Notes: generated by a model not told the origin, from the sequence alone. A stretch of 64,000 nucleotides of DNA from Selaginella moellendorffii (GCF_000143415.4 NW_003314360.1:104284-168283), one strand, 5' to 3'. Shown: positions 21,732-32,737, numbered from the stretch's first letter. A program made the numbers and translations.

Positions 21732-24700
21732 ATGGCCTTCAGGGTTGGGGAAAAGGTTTACATTTTGAATGGTGGGAAGAGAGTTGCAAAAGGGACCCTT
21801 GTGTCTATGGATCAAAACTTTATTATACACTGTGAAAGGCTTGGGGAAGGCAATGCTGCTGTATCAGTAGAGACTGTCTTCGATGGGAATGTGGTCGCTA
21901 TTGAACGAGGAGAGATGGTCGTCGGGGTAAATGTTGTTGTTGCCTTAAAAAATCTTCAGAAGAAAGCAGATGTTGGGGACAGCGCAAGTGCGACGCATGT
22001 TCCCTCCGTGGATCTTAAGAACCGTGCTACATGGATTCAGGCAAAAGTGTTTCTAAACAACCCCGAGGGGGAGGTGGTAGCTGAGGGCTTAGCCACAGTT
22101 GTCGATCCAAGAGATGCGGTTGCTAATCAAGAATTGGGCTAGGATGATATTGGAGTTGCGATTTTAGAGGTTGTTGACACAGAAGAAAACAGTCTGACTA
22201 TTGGAAGCATTGTGCGGTGGAAATTGAGGCACTTAGTGTTTGAGAATGTGAAGGATTCACAATCAAACACCACTACAACTGATGATAGAACATCTCTTCA
22301 TGGGAAAAGAAAGTACACCTTCCTAAAGCGCAGCCAAAGGGATCTGAGCAACGAACCGAAAAGGCAGAAAATGGCGATGGAGGTTCGAATGGTCTCGACA
22401 GTTGCTTGTTGCAAGAGGAGGTGCTGTCAACATGCTGATTGGGATGCTATTGAAGAGGAGAGAGCAAGATACAAGACATTGTCCTGGAAGGCAGCTCGCA
22501 ATTTTGTGTATGAGGCATTACGGTCATCTGTTGATGCTTCAGAACATCAGGTGGGGGGCATGGTCTTCCAGAGGGGTTTGGTCTGCATGAAGGCATGGAG
22601 AATCATTTATGGAGTCCCTCGAAGCACATTCTACAGAATCAAAACTGAGTTCGAGGAACAAAGGGTTCAACAGGCAGTCCATGGGAACGACGGTACGCAC
22701 AAAACCAGGGGTCATGTTGTATATGGAGAGGCAATCTTCAAGAGGTTTGTCGAGACATGTAGCGAGCAGCAACCACATAAAACCCGCCTCTTGGAAGATG
22801 GAACACGAGACACCCAACGAGTTCTCCCTTCCATGTATACCAAGGGGGCCATATTGGAAGATGTGAATCGGGAACTCCAGAGTAATGGCTACAGGAAGCT
22901 GAGCCAATCTAGATTTAGTAGATTGTGGAGCAACAGGTTCAGGGATGTGAGTATAGGAAAGTACTCCAGCTTTTCAAAGTGTGACGAGTGCACTGCTATC
23001 AAAATGGCTTTGTCGAAGAATTCTTGCAGCGCTCAAGAGCGAGAGACGTTGGTTAGAAGGCGGCTCGACCACAACATCGAGCAGAGAAGCTGCAGGACTG
23101 CATATTATCATAATAGGATTCTCTCCATGGAGAGACCTGACTCTTACCTCTGCATCATCCACGACAAAATGGACCAGAAAAAGACGTGCTTACCTCGACT
23201 CAATCCTGCCCCCAAGGCAATCTCTTCATCCATGCAGCTGCCTGTGTCTCTGTTTGGCATAATCGCTCATGGGCATGGTGCCCAGAACTATGGGAACTTC
23301 TTTGTACCTCTATGGGGTGGCGGGGGTGCAAACATGATGATTGCGTCCCTAGCAAAACACTTAAGGTCTCTGCAAAGTGCGCAGACTGAGCTGAACGGCC
23401 AACCCTTGCATAAGGCCCTTGTCGATCGAACCCCATACAGGGTTCAGCTGGAGGAGGAGCAAAGGCTTGCAGTATCGCGTGGGGCCCCATGCCATCCCAG
23501 TGAATATGTTGGCCGTCAGATTGTAGGGTTATCACGTGAGGCCTCATGCCATTCCGACGAGGCTGGTCGCCCGGTGAATGCACAGCCTCATCCAAACGAA
23601 GCAGAATCTCAAGGAAGTTCTTGCGGCCGATGTGGCCTTCCACCCCATCTTCTGCTCCAAACAGACAATGCTGGCAGTGAGAACAAAAACATGTACGTCT
23701 TCGCGTACTTGGCGATGCTTGTTGCCAAAGGCATATTTGAAATGGTTACACTTGGCTTTCTCATGGTTGGGCACACTCATGAAGACGTCGATGCCATGTT
23801 CAGTCACCTGGCAGAGTCCCTCCGGCGATCCAATGTCCTCACCCTCCCACAACTCTACGATGAATTCCAAAATTGCATCAAAGGCACTGTTGAAGCTGCA
23901 CTTCTGACAGAGGTTCCAGACTTTAAGGGGTTTGTAAGAGGCTACATCAGGGATGGATCCGAAACGCTGATTGGCCACTCCAAGCCTCTTCAGTTTCATT
24001 TCAGCATGTGTGACGGTGCTCCAGTGATGAGGTACAAGATGAGAGAATGGGACACAGTGTGGCTGCTAGTGGACGGCATTGAACTCTTCAAGAGAGATCC
24101 CATAACTGGGGAACCTATGATTCCTCAGGGTTCCCCACGGCCGATGCACCCGGATGGACTCAAAGACCAGGAAAGTATAGTGGCCGGGATTAGACAGCAT
24201 ATTGCCTTCTGGAAGAGGGGGTTGGTGTTTGGTGGAGAATCCTATTTTCAGAGGTGCAAGCCTTTGCTCGAATACTGGGAGAAGATTATATCTGCTATCC
24301 AAAATGGGCCGGTTGTATATGAAGAATTGGAAGAGTCCTTTTGGCCAGAACCCAGAGCACCAGATAGTAGCGGAACAATGTCCTCTGGAAATGCAGTGAC
24401 AGATAACGATGTTGAGGATCACTATTGTGGGCCGAGGAACAAGAAGCCGGATTCAGCATTCAATCCAGTACAGGTCTGCAAAGGAATGGTCGTGCTTGTC
24501 AGACCCAGTAATAAAAAACAAATGATATGGGTGGGGCGCTGCATCACTGATGCAGAGGAGGACGCGGAAACTAACTCCTTCAATGTAACTGTGGAGTGGT
24601 TCAAGCCAAGTTCCGGATATACGAAGGATTGCCTAGAAAAGAGATGGGTGCTGAATCCAAGGGATCCCAGCATGAGCATATCGGTGGATAATGTTGTGCA

Positions 24701-24873
24701 TGGTTGGATGCGGAAGCAGAGTGCCACCATCACCTTGCCAGACCATGCAAGAGATGCAGCAAGAGCATTCATAACTCGGGTTCAAGGTGAGATTCATTAA
24801 TATTCCTTTACAAAGTTTCTAATGTATTTTTTTTCAAGGTGAACAATCCGAATCTGAATCAGAGGAGGCTTGA
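21732..24873 (+). pseudogene. Transposase gene of the 13.2-kb element, interrupted by one in-frame TAG
   Basis: The frame starts at 21732 and runs to a TAG at 22140-22142, then continues in the same frame to 24786. A 52-bp GT-AG intron (24787-24838) would add an acidic tail SESESEEA. The N-terminus has two copies of a small beta-rich repeat (GKRVAKGTL...RLGEG and GEVVAEGLA...ELG-DD), resembling the domain found N-terminally in plant Ptta/En/Spm-type proteins. The TAG lies where the first repeat has Glu, so GAG to TAG is likely. The core has FSKCDECTAIK, then acidic motifs IHDKMDQKKTCLP, LQTDNAGSENKN (about 23663) and GHTHEDVDAMFS, resembling DUF7869-type RNase H-fold proteins. The C-terminus has an SH3/BAH-like stretch (MIWVGRCITDAEED). 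Two palindromes lie inside the frame (23474, 23531). Substitution, readthrough or sequencing error could each explain the TAG. Confidence 0.75.
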
Positions 24874-25088
24874 TATAGTGTGTGAGGTAAAACAAAGATG
24901 ATGTGACATATGCATTTACCAATCACACGTGCATAAATCTAATAATATGGCGTGTGGCCCATATTAATGGCACATAAACCCATATTGTGGGCTTACGTGC
25001 TTTATGTACCATCATTCCCTTGTAGCGTGTGTGTTGGTTTCCTTTTATAACACAACGAACTCCATATTTTAGGGTGAAGAGCGTTCTC

Positions 25089-25346
25089 ATGGCAAGCACA
25101 AAATCTGTAAGTGAGGCAGAAAAGGAGACGGAGAAGGAGATAGGTGAAGATGTAGAATATATAAGTCTTCCAAACTCCCCGTACTATACTCCAGGTGATC
25201 ATTTTTCTGAACAAACGGCAACATTAACAACTATCGAGAACGCCCCAGTAACGTCAGAGACAACAATCCAAAGCAAAACAACTGACCCGGAGAAGGATGA
25301 TAGTACCGCTGAGAGTACCAAAAAGGAGGTGTCCACTAGCGCTTAG
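25089..25346 (+). CDS. Small acidic hypothetical protein
   Basis: An 85-residue frame starts at ATG 25089. It is rich in E, K, S and T (KSVSEAEKETEKE; a C-terminal STKKEVSTSA), with no recognised domain and no membrane segment. ATTTTAG just upstream could be a 3' splice site, so this may be an exon of a longer transcript, perhaps an alternative 3' end of the transposase gene. A palindrome begins 8 bp after the stop. It may not be a real gene. Confidence 0.3.
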   Translation: MASTKSVSEAEKETEKEIGEDVEYISLPNSPYYTPGDHFSEQTATLTTIENAPVTSETTIQSKTTDPEKDDSTAESTKKEVSTSA

Positions 25347-25982
25347 GCTTATAATGGCGTGTGCCCTCATGCCATTTACTTGATCACCAAATACCTTTTT
25401 CCCTTTGCACTAGTATATCTTAATACCGGTCTGAGAAATAGAATGGCATGTGCCCTCAGGCCTTTTACTAAATCACCTTTGAAAGAAATGCAAGCCTCTA
25501 TGTCGTAAAAAAAAGGTACTAGAGAAATTCCTTAATAATATGAATGTTATTTAGTTTCATGAAAATACACTAAGGGTTAAATGAGTTAAATGACTTCTCC
25601 AGACTAGCAATGCCTCTTGCTACACCTTCACAATTAGATTCGTTAGAAAAAGATAACATTGAATAATATCTAAATGTTCTCACCATTAAGTTATATGTCT
25701 GGCTAATAGGAATGATGTTCATCTTGGAAAGCTCACCACACGCTCAATGAACAAACAAATAGTGTGTGCGCGCATGCCATCGCTCTTCTTTAGCTTCAGA
25801 TTCGGCTTGTTCACCTTGACAATGAGATTTATTATACAACTAGATGGACTCAGTCTGGACATAAGGTCACCGCGCTAGTCACCATGCCCCAGATATGTCT
25901 AGCCCCTGGACAAAAAACATATAATTTCACGTCATTTTCAAATACTTGAAAATTTGTACCTAGTCCCATTTTACTGAATAAA
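25347..25982. other. Right subterminal region of the 13.2-kb transposon
   Basis: Non-coding, AT-rich. It holds palindromes at 25354, 25443 and 25759. Its last ~35 bp before the terminal repeat (TTCAGTAAAATGGGAC on the minus strand) match the left end of the MITE at 45406. Confidence 0.7.
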
Positions 25983-26011
25983 TCCCACTTTAACGAAATA
26001 GAGCTTTAAGC
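25983..26011 (-). repeat. Right terminal inverted repeat of the 13.2-kb transposon
   Basis: This is the exact reverse complement of 12816-12844 over 29 bp. It is followed by gypsy B protease sequence, which aligns with element A near 11862, not with the position that flanks the left end. Confidence 0.9.
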
Positions 26012-26986
26012 ATATCTCGCTAGAGTACGGTGGCTTTAAAGATGTATGGTTTGGAGAGGGAGTTAAACCTCCAGTTGTTATGCTCTCTGCTACATCTTTA
26101 AAGCAGGCTGTTGTAATGGAAAGCACTTTCGAGTTACTTGTTGTTTGTTCGTGACTTGAGGGACCAAGGCACGTGTGGGGGAGAAGCAGCAGTATGGGAT
26201 GTACTTAACAAGTTTTCTAATGTTTTTCCATCTAAACTTCTTCATGGGTTGCCTCCATTACAAAGTCTGGAACATGGGATTACGTTGGAGCCGGGGACAC
26301 GGCCAATTTACCAGCGTCCATTTTGGTTAAGTTATGCGGAGGAGCAAGAAGTTCAACGACAAGTCAAAGAGTTACTTGGGTTTGGATTTATTCAGCCAAG
26401 TAAATCTTTGTTTACTACTCTGGTCTTGCTTGTGAAGAAAAAGGATGGTTCAATACGGATATGTATTGACTACTGTTCCTTGAACAAGAAGACAGTGAAG
26501 TATAAGATGCCGACGCCATGTGTGGATGATATCCTAGACAAGCTTGGTAAAGCACGAGTGTTTACCAAAATTGATCTGAGGAGTGGATATCATCAGATTG
26601 CAATGGATGATGCATCTATCTCCAAGACGGCATTCAACACAAGCTTCGGACATTTTAAGTTTACAGTTATGCTATTTTGTTTGATAAATGCACTAGCCAT
26701 ATTTACTTGGTTGATGATGGAGGTATTTGGGCATTATCTTCATGAGTTTGTGAAGATTTTCTTGGATGATATTCTTCTTTTCAACAAGAATATGGAGCAT
26801 AAAGTGCATTTGTGCAATGTTCCTTTGTTACTCCGTGATAGCAAACTTTATGTGAAGAAGAGCAAATGTGAATTTGCAAAGTTAGAGGTGGAATATCTAG
26901 GCCATATTGTGACATCTAAGGGTGTCAAGATGGATCCAAGGAAGGTGGTTATAGTGGAGAATTGGCTTACACCAACTATAGTGGCG
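26012..26986 (+). pseudogene. Ty3/gypsy protease end and RT, element B part 1
   Basis: This is the same family as element A. It resumes at GGFKDVWFGEGVKPPVVML and continues through RT (26138-26986) with VLLVKKKDGSIRICIDY, KIDLRSGYHQIAMDD and IFLDDILLFNKN, up to GVKMDPRKVVIVENW. It is better preserved than A. A frame change near 26120 and the LTR1 fragment at 26987 make it non-functional. Its 5' part is missing at the transposon end. Confidence 0.85.
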
Positions 26987-27270
26987 TGTTGCGAATGTGA
27001 CTTTGGGTATCGGAAGTTACCTGTCGGCCAGTCCTTACGGACACTCTTACCTTATTGCCATGATAGCAGGAGATCAGTATTACCAGTTCCCTTTATCAGC
27101 CCCTCTTGTTCAAGTGTTAGTTTACTGGGCTTAGCACCTGTACTTAGCCAGATGGACATAAGGTAAGAACTCCTATGTGTTTCTAGCTAAGCATACTCAG
27201 CTTGGCTCTTAGTTCTCTTTTGCACTGTCTTGCATTGGCTTGACAAGAACCCTCGTGTATTGAGATTGGT
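26987..27270 (+). repeat. LTR1 fragment inside element B
   Basis: Starting TGTTGCGAATGTGAC, this follows the beginning of LTR1 in plus orientation for about 284 bp (GGCCAGTCCTTACGGACACT is shared) and then breaks off near GTATTGAGATTGG. It lies between RT and RNase H of element B. No target duplication is evident, so it may be a truncated solo LTR. Confidence 0.75.
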
Positions 27271-27709
27271 CATTTGAGTGGAAGAAGCCACAAGAGGAAA
27301 GTTCTATAGTGCTGAAACGATTGTTGAGTGAGGCTCCAATGCTTTGCATTGCTGATCCATCTAAACCTTATAAGGTGATATGCGATGCGAATGGTTATGC
27401 ACTGGGAGGAGTTCTTATACAAGAGGGATAGCCTATTGCATATAAGAGTCAAACTTTGAATCTTGCAAAACAACACTATTCCACATATGAGCAAGAGTTA
27501 CTTTTTATTGTTCATGCTTTGTGGATGTAGCAGCACTATCTTTATGGTGCAGTATTCATGGTGTTGAGGGATCACAAACCACTTGTGTATCTTTTCACAC
27601 AAAAAGAGTTGAACACTAGGCAAGCTCGTTGGATGGTCAAACTCATGAAGTTTAGGGAGTTTCTTATTAAGCATCGTCCAAGAAAATCAAATATGGTGGC
27701 AGAGGCTTT
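27271..27709 (+). pseudogene. Ty3/gypsy RNase H, element B part 2
   Basis: The plus strand reads a gypsy RNase H (PYKVICDANGYALGGVLIQ, YSTYEQELL, LRDHKPLVYLF, NTRQARWM, HRPRKSNMVAEA) with stops at about 27431 and 27530. It is cut after AEA by the chromodomain element and resumes at 33197 with LSRVHHV. Confidence 0.85.
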
Positions 27710-28070
27710 TGTCAAGACCCCCAACAAGATCAAGACTGGAAAATGCAAAAGACAAAGAGAAAAACTAGTGGAAACAAAAAAAAGGCCTTAGACTAGCGTT
27801 GATTCAAATTGTGGAGAAATGGAACAAGGCTAACCTATATATACTATAGGTTGATAAAGCTCCACCACTCTTGGATCGAGGACGGCCTAAATATAGCTGA
27901 GGTCGAGGAGGTGCCACATCAATATCAGAAATATGGCTTGAGACTCAGGAATCGTACAGGAAATCAGAGAGTCAGGAATAGGGAAGTGTCTTGAGAGTCA
28001 GGAATGTGGTCTGCAGGTCAAAAATCCGGCGAGAGTCAGGAATGTGGCAAGAATTGGGGGATTCCTGACA
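27710..28070 (-). repeat. 3' LTR of the chromodomain gypsy element
   Basis: This 361-bp LTR lies downstream of the chromodomain on the minus strand. TATATATACTATAGG within it (about 27834) is a likely TATA region. Compared with 32836-33196 the changes are mostly C-to-T or G-to-A, consistent with deamination of methylated cytosines. Confidence 0.93.
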
Positions 28071-28081
28071 GCACCCCCTCC

Positions 28082-29632
28082 TCAAGAACGAGTGGAACGA
28101 GGATGTGAATGAGAATGACGAGGAGGATGAGATGAGCGGCGAGGGATGGGAGATGGAGAAAAAGAATGAGGATTGGGACGAGAAGGATAGCGGCGGTGCA
28201 AGTCTTGAATAAGGTCAGGAGAATGAATCAGGTTGTCCGCAGGTTCCCAAGTGCGTTCTTCAGGTCCGTAACCCTTCCAGTCGACTAGATAGTAGAGTTG
28301 AGACCGTGAAATCTTGGAATCAAGGATGTCCTGAACCTCGTACTTAGACCCATCCTCGAGCTGCACTGGTGGAGGTGGAGGAATGACCCGATTGGGAATA
28401 GGACTGGGAATATAAGGCTCAAGGAGAGAAAAGTGAAAAACAGGGTGAATTTGATATGAGGAGGGAAGTGCAAGGCGATAAGTGACAGGATTAATGATGG
28501 CAGTGATAGGGAAAGGACCGAGGCGTTTGAAATCAAGTTTTGGACAGGGCCTGGTGGTGGAGATATTTCGCCTGAGGAGCCAGACTTTATCCCCGATATT
28601 GTAAGGGGGACAATCCTGACGATGGACATTGGCAAATGTTTTGTGAGATTCCTGAGCACGATGGAGGTGGAAGGAAATGGAGTTGTGGATTTCCTGGAGG
28701 TTGGAGACAAATGCCTCAGAGCGGGGATTTGAATGAGAGGATTCGGATGGAGAAGGAAGTGAGAGATTGAATTGGGGATTTCAGCCAGAGTTTGCAAAGA
28801 AGGGGGAAATTCGAAGAGAGGAGTGAACAGAGTTGTTATAGGAGAACTCAGCAAGGGGAAGGATATCGAACCAGTTATCTTGATGATAGTTGATGAAGCA
28901 CCTCAAGAATTGTTCCAACGTCTGAATCGTTTGCTCGGACTGCCCATCAGTTTGAGGATGATATGCTGAAGAGAGGTTGGCCTTCACTCCAAGCAGCTGC
29001 AAAAACCGTTGCCAGAAATGAGAGATGAACTAAGGCCCCCGATCCGAAACCACATCTGTAGGAATCCCATGAAGTCAGAAAATTTCCCTGAATACCAGTT
29101 TTGCCATGTCCTCGCCCAAAAACTCCTTGGTACATGGCAAGAAGTACGCCATCTTTGTGAAGCGATTTACCACGACTAAAATGTTGTTGAAGCCTCCAGA
29201 ACTCGGAAGATCACTCAAGAAATCCATGGAGATGGATTCCCAAGGACCTAAAGGGACCAGAAGGGAACAAAGCAAACCTGAAGGAAGGTGGCGAGGTACC
29301 TTATTCCGGGCACAAGTGTCACAGGAGGTAACAAAAGTTTTGATGTAGTCGTCCATGTGAGGCCACCAAAAGTCCCGTGCAACTAGCTCATAGGTTTTCG
29401 CAATGTTGAAGTGACTAGCAGTCGGGCTATCATGGCACGCCATCAGAACCAACCTTCGAGCATCAGCTTCAGGAATGTAAAGCTGCTCCCCACGGTATAA
29501 TAAGCCATCTAAGAACTCGAACTCGTCAAATCGCCGACAGTCGGGAGTCACTAGGTGTCCAGCCTGAAGATGGGGGAAAATGTCGCTAGCGAGATCATCG
29601 GATTGAAGATCGTTTCTGATTGCATCCATCAA
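28082..29632 (-). pseudogene. Integrase and chromodomain of the chromodomain element
   Basis: On the minus strand the integrase starts with an H2C2 region (HDSPTASHFNIAKTYELV...CDTCARNK) and core residues SMDFLSDLPSSGG and VNRFTKMAYFLPC. It then continues in another frame (AYHPQTDGQSEQTIQTLEQ, 28781-29002). A chromodomain closes it (YYLVDWKGYGPEERTWEP, about 28230-28300), which binds modified histone tails in this clade and steers insertion. Frame changes between the blocks mean it is broken. Confidence 0.85.
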
Positions 29633-29701
29633 GGAGGAGTCCTAAGGGGCCAGGGAAATTGCCATAACTTGAAGCCGATCAGGACCGAGGATAACTTGAT
29701 C

Positions 29702-31177
29702 CTATTGATCAAAGGCAGGATTACCAGGCCTTAGACTGAGATAGGAGCGCCTTGAAAGGGCATCAGGAAGGCCTTGAAGCTTTCCAGGTCTGTACTTGAT
29801 AACAAAGTCAAATCGACTCAGGAATTGTGCCCACCTTGCTTGACGACGGCTTAAAACTCGGGAAGTGGCAAAGTACTCGAGATTTTTGTAATCCGTCCAG
29901 ATTGTTGTTTGATGGCTCGCCCCCTCCAAGAAACAGCGCCACTCTCCAAAGGAATCCACGATGGCAAGGAGCTCCTTGTCGTGGATTTTGTAATTGATCT
30001 CCGTAGGCTGGAATTTCCGAGAATGGAAGGCGACCAGATGAAGTTCTTGATCCGCTCCGAGTTGAGTCAGCACAGCACCGATGGCAAAGTCGGAGGCGTC
30101 AGCCTCGATGAAAAAAGGTTGTGAGGAATCAGCATGGATCAAAACGGGAGCAGAACTGAAGGCTGCCTTGAGTGTGTCGAAGGCGTGCTGGGCAGCAACA
30201 GACCAAGAGAAGGGAACATCCTTGCGAGTGAGATGCGTGAGAGGAAGGACAATGTTAGAGTAGTGATCAATGAATTTGCGGTAGAAGTTGGCGAAGCCAA
30301 GGAAAACCTGAACGTCCGACATTGATTGTGGAGGCTCCCACTCAAGAATAGTCTTGACTTTGGCAGGATCCATAGTGATACCCTCAGGAGTGACAATGTA
30401 CCCAAGGAACTCCACAGATTGCTGATCGAAGGAACATTTCTCAAGCTTTGCGTATAGGCCATGTTCTCGTAGCTTTGCCAGCACCTTGCGTACATGTTCG
30501 TCGTGCTCCTCCTGAGTTTTTGAGTAGATGAGGATGTCATTGAGGTAGACGATCACCATCTGATCAAGAAACTCTTGAAAGACGTCGTTTGCCATATGTT
30601 GGAAAACTGCTGGAGCATTTGTCAAGCCAAATGGCATGACAGTGTACTCGAAGTGACCATAGCGGGTTCGGAACACAATCTTCCATTCATCACCAAACCG
30701 GATCCGGATCAGGTTGTATGCGCCATGGAGGTCAATCTTGGTGAAGAAGCGGGCACCGCCGAGGAGTTCCAACAGGTCCGAGATAAGGGGCAGCGGATAA
30801 CGGTTCCGAACAGTCACCTTGTTCAAACCTCGGTAATCGATAACTAGCCGCAAACTCCCATCCTTCTTGTTGACAAAGAAGACAGGCACTCCAGCCGGGG
30901 ATTGCGAATGCTGAATGTACCCCGAGGCAAGGTTCTCATCCACGTACTCTTTGAGGGCCTTAAGCTCGGACGGGGATAACCCGTAGATAGGCCCCCACGG
31001 AGGTGACGCTCCTTCCTGTAAATCAATGGGACAGTCATAAGGCCGATGAATAGGCAGTACACTAGCTTTTTTCTTGTCAAACACATCCCCAAAATCATGA
31101 TACTTCTCAGGAAGACTGACAGGAAAAATATGCAAAGCAAAAAGGAAAATAGGTTCTTCATGAAGGAGTTCTTTCAT
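29702..31177 (-). pseudogene. RT-RNase H of the chromodomain element, catalytic Asp lost
   Basis: A 491-residue open frame contains RT (VFFVNKKDGSLRLVIDYRGL, KIDLHGAYNLIRI, VMPFGLTNAPAVFQ), then RNase H (FFIEADASDFAIGAVLTQ, NYKIHDKELLAIVDSF, RPGKLQGLPDALSRR). The catalytic box reads YLNDILIYS instead of YxDD, so one metal-binding Asp is replaced by Asn (a G-to-A type change). The frame looks intact but RT activity should be lost. Confidence 0.85.
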
Positions 31178-31523
31178 AGTGATTGTGGAGATAGGAGGAG
31201 GTGTACGACTGAATGGAATGATGAGACGAGGATACTATCCAGTGTAAGATGGAAGAGAGGAAAAAGAAGAGGGTGAAAACTTCGTAGAGTCAGGAACAAA
31301 ACCCCGATTTGAGTTTTGGGAGAGATGAGCTGTAATTCCTTCCAACAGATCTGAGGCTGATGTAGTTGGAACCAAGGAAGACCGAGCACCACAGAGGAGG
31401 ACTTGCTGTTGATGATGTTGAAGGCGATATCAGTGACGGTGGACCCGATGTGTACTCGAATGGGCAACGTTTCCCTAAGTCCAGAAGATGGAGACACAAA
31501 ATGCCCACCAATGCATTCAACCC

Positions 31524-32737
31524 TCAGATCCCGTATGGTAGAGGAAGAGGAACGTGATGTCGGGCAGCAAAGTCCATGTCCATGAAGTAGGAAGTTGCAC
31601 CCGAGTCCAGTAGCGCCAGAGCCTTGAGTCTTGATTGTCCGGTGAAAGAAAGGAGGCATGGGACGTGGAAGTTGCGGGAATTGGTGGTGGCTTTGATGAA
31701 AGGTGGTGAGGAGCTTGATAAAGAAGAAAAGTGATTTTTATTCGGGGAGTCCAAACAGACAGCTCCTACTCTGTTTGGACAAGGTCGTTTCCCTACTGCA
31801 ACAGAGGCGGATTTTGAGGCAGAGTGAACTCGAGCAGTCGGGGAGGCTTCTTGGGACACACAGCTGCTTTGTGATTAGGATCAGCACAATAGAGGCAAAG
31901 ATTATGAGATATTCGACGTTGCTTCTCAGCAGGACTCAACTTCCCTCTAATGAGTCGGGGAGTACTAAAAATATCCATCGGGACCAGAGCAGTAGGTTCA
32001 GGAGTATGCCCCGAAGACTCAAGCTGGGATTCCTAAGTCTGGGATGGAAAATCAGCGGCGCAGTGACTTTCTTGACGACGTTCAAAGAGACGATTTTCAC
32101 ATCGAACAGCTTTGTTGATGGCGTCCGACAGGTCCTTGGGATCTTCCATGATGAGCAACAAATCCTTGACACCGTCGTTGAGGCCGAAACGAAATTGGTC
32201 AATCAAAGCCCATTCATCCCACTGAGTGTCCAAAGCAAGGAGTTGGAACTCTGCAGCGTAGATCGAGGCAGGACGAGACCCCTGAGAGAGATGTCTTATC
32301 TTTGTGGTAGCAGCCCGAACCCAATCCGTCTCGCCAAAACATGCTTCGAGCTTCTCTTTGAACAATTGAAGATCCATCAGCTCCGGAACCACGACCCCTT
32401 TCATGCTCTTCTCCAGAAGAGGAGAAAACCATGACAAAGCTGCACCTTTGAGCAACGTCCCAATCGCGCCGATTTGAGACTCGGGAGTGGGGTACCGCCG
32501 ATGTTGAAGTGCAAAAGTCAGCTCCATTTGGTTCAGAAATTCGCGAAGCTCCGAACGTTTGCCTGAAAATTTCGCCGGGAAACTCACCTTCGGTTCAGGA
32601 ACTTTGCTGGATCCTTGAGTCGACAGTGAAGCAAGCTCTTGCTGCATGCGAAGAAGGGTTGCCTTCAGCTCGGTATTTTCAAACTGGTTTTTTGCAAGGA
32701 CTTCGGCAAAGAAATCAGGATGGCTTGGAGACTCCAT
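31524..32737 (-). pseudogene. Gag and protease of the chromodomain element
   Basis: Gag begins about 32737 (MESPSHPDFFAEVL) and has a retrotransposon gag core (GTLLKGAALSWFSPLLE, FRFGLNDGVKDLL). It stops near 32033. In another frame a zinc knuckle CLYCADPNHKAAVC follows (31793-31978), then a protease with LLDSGATSYFMD (about 31600). The stop and frame switch mark decay. Confidence 0.8.

Larger units (their letters stand above)
13196..25780. repeat. Dispersed 22-bp palindromes (arms ATGGCRTG / CAYGCCAT)
   Basis: Consensus is an 8-bp arm ATGGCRTG, a 6-bp centre such as AGGCCA or TGATCA, and an 8-bp arm CAYGCCAT. Good copies start at 13196, 14273, 14348 (perfect palindrome), 15590, 15781, 15922, 17394, 21460, 21558, 21628, 23474, 23531, 25354, 25443 and 25759. 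Weaker copies or half-sites start near 12923, 19830, 19902, 20737, 20809, 20845 and 24947. Sites at 15590, 15781, 15922 and 17394 fall in introns. Sites at 14273, 14348, 23474 and 23531 fall in coding sequence. The MITE has two more (45455, 45629). None was noticed outside the family. They could be protein-binding sites or mobile micro-repeats. Confidence 0.85.
12816..26011. mobile_element. 13.2-kb DNA transposon with cargo genes and dispersed palindromes
   Basis: Perfect 29-bp inverted terminal repeats (12816-12844 and 25983-26011, starting GCTTAAAGCTC) bound the region. Inside are a transposase gene (21732-24873, +), a large spliced multidomain gene (13252-18467, -), a small frame (25089-25346), a minisatellite, a recent 0.65-kb duplication and about 18-20 copies of a 22-bp palindrome. 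A 287-bp MITE at 45406-45692 copies both ends. A TTAA lies at both outer ends and could be target or part of the repeat. The superfamily is not recognised. The left flank (gypsy A after RT) and right flank (gypsy B in protease) are different target positions, and a 100-N gap lies inside, so the copy may be recombinant or a scaffold join. Confidence 0.8.

Noticed and set aside
22212-24800. Assignment of the large transposase to the KDZ (Kyakuja-Dileera-Zisupton) group
   Set aside because: The expected KDZ catalytic signatures were not seen; the DNxxxENKN and GHTHEDxD motifs fit DUF7869-type proteins better, and no search could be run.
12919-25780. Palindrome array as a CRISPR
   Set aside because: Spacing is irregular (tens of bp to kb), units lie in introns and exons, and the context is a plant transposon with no cas genes.
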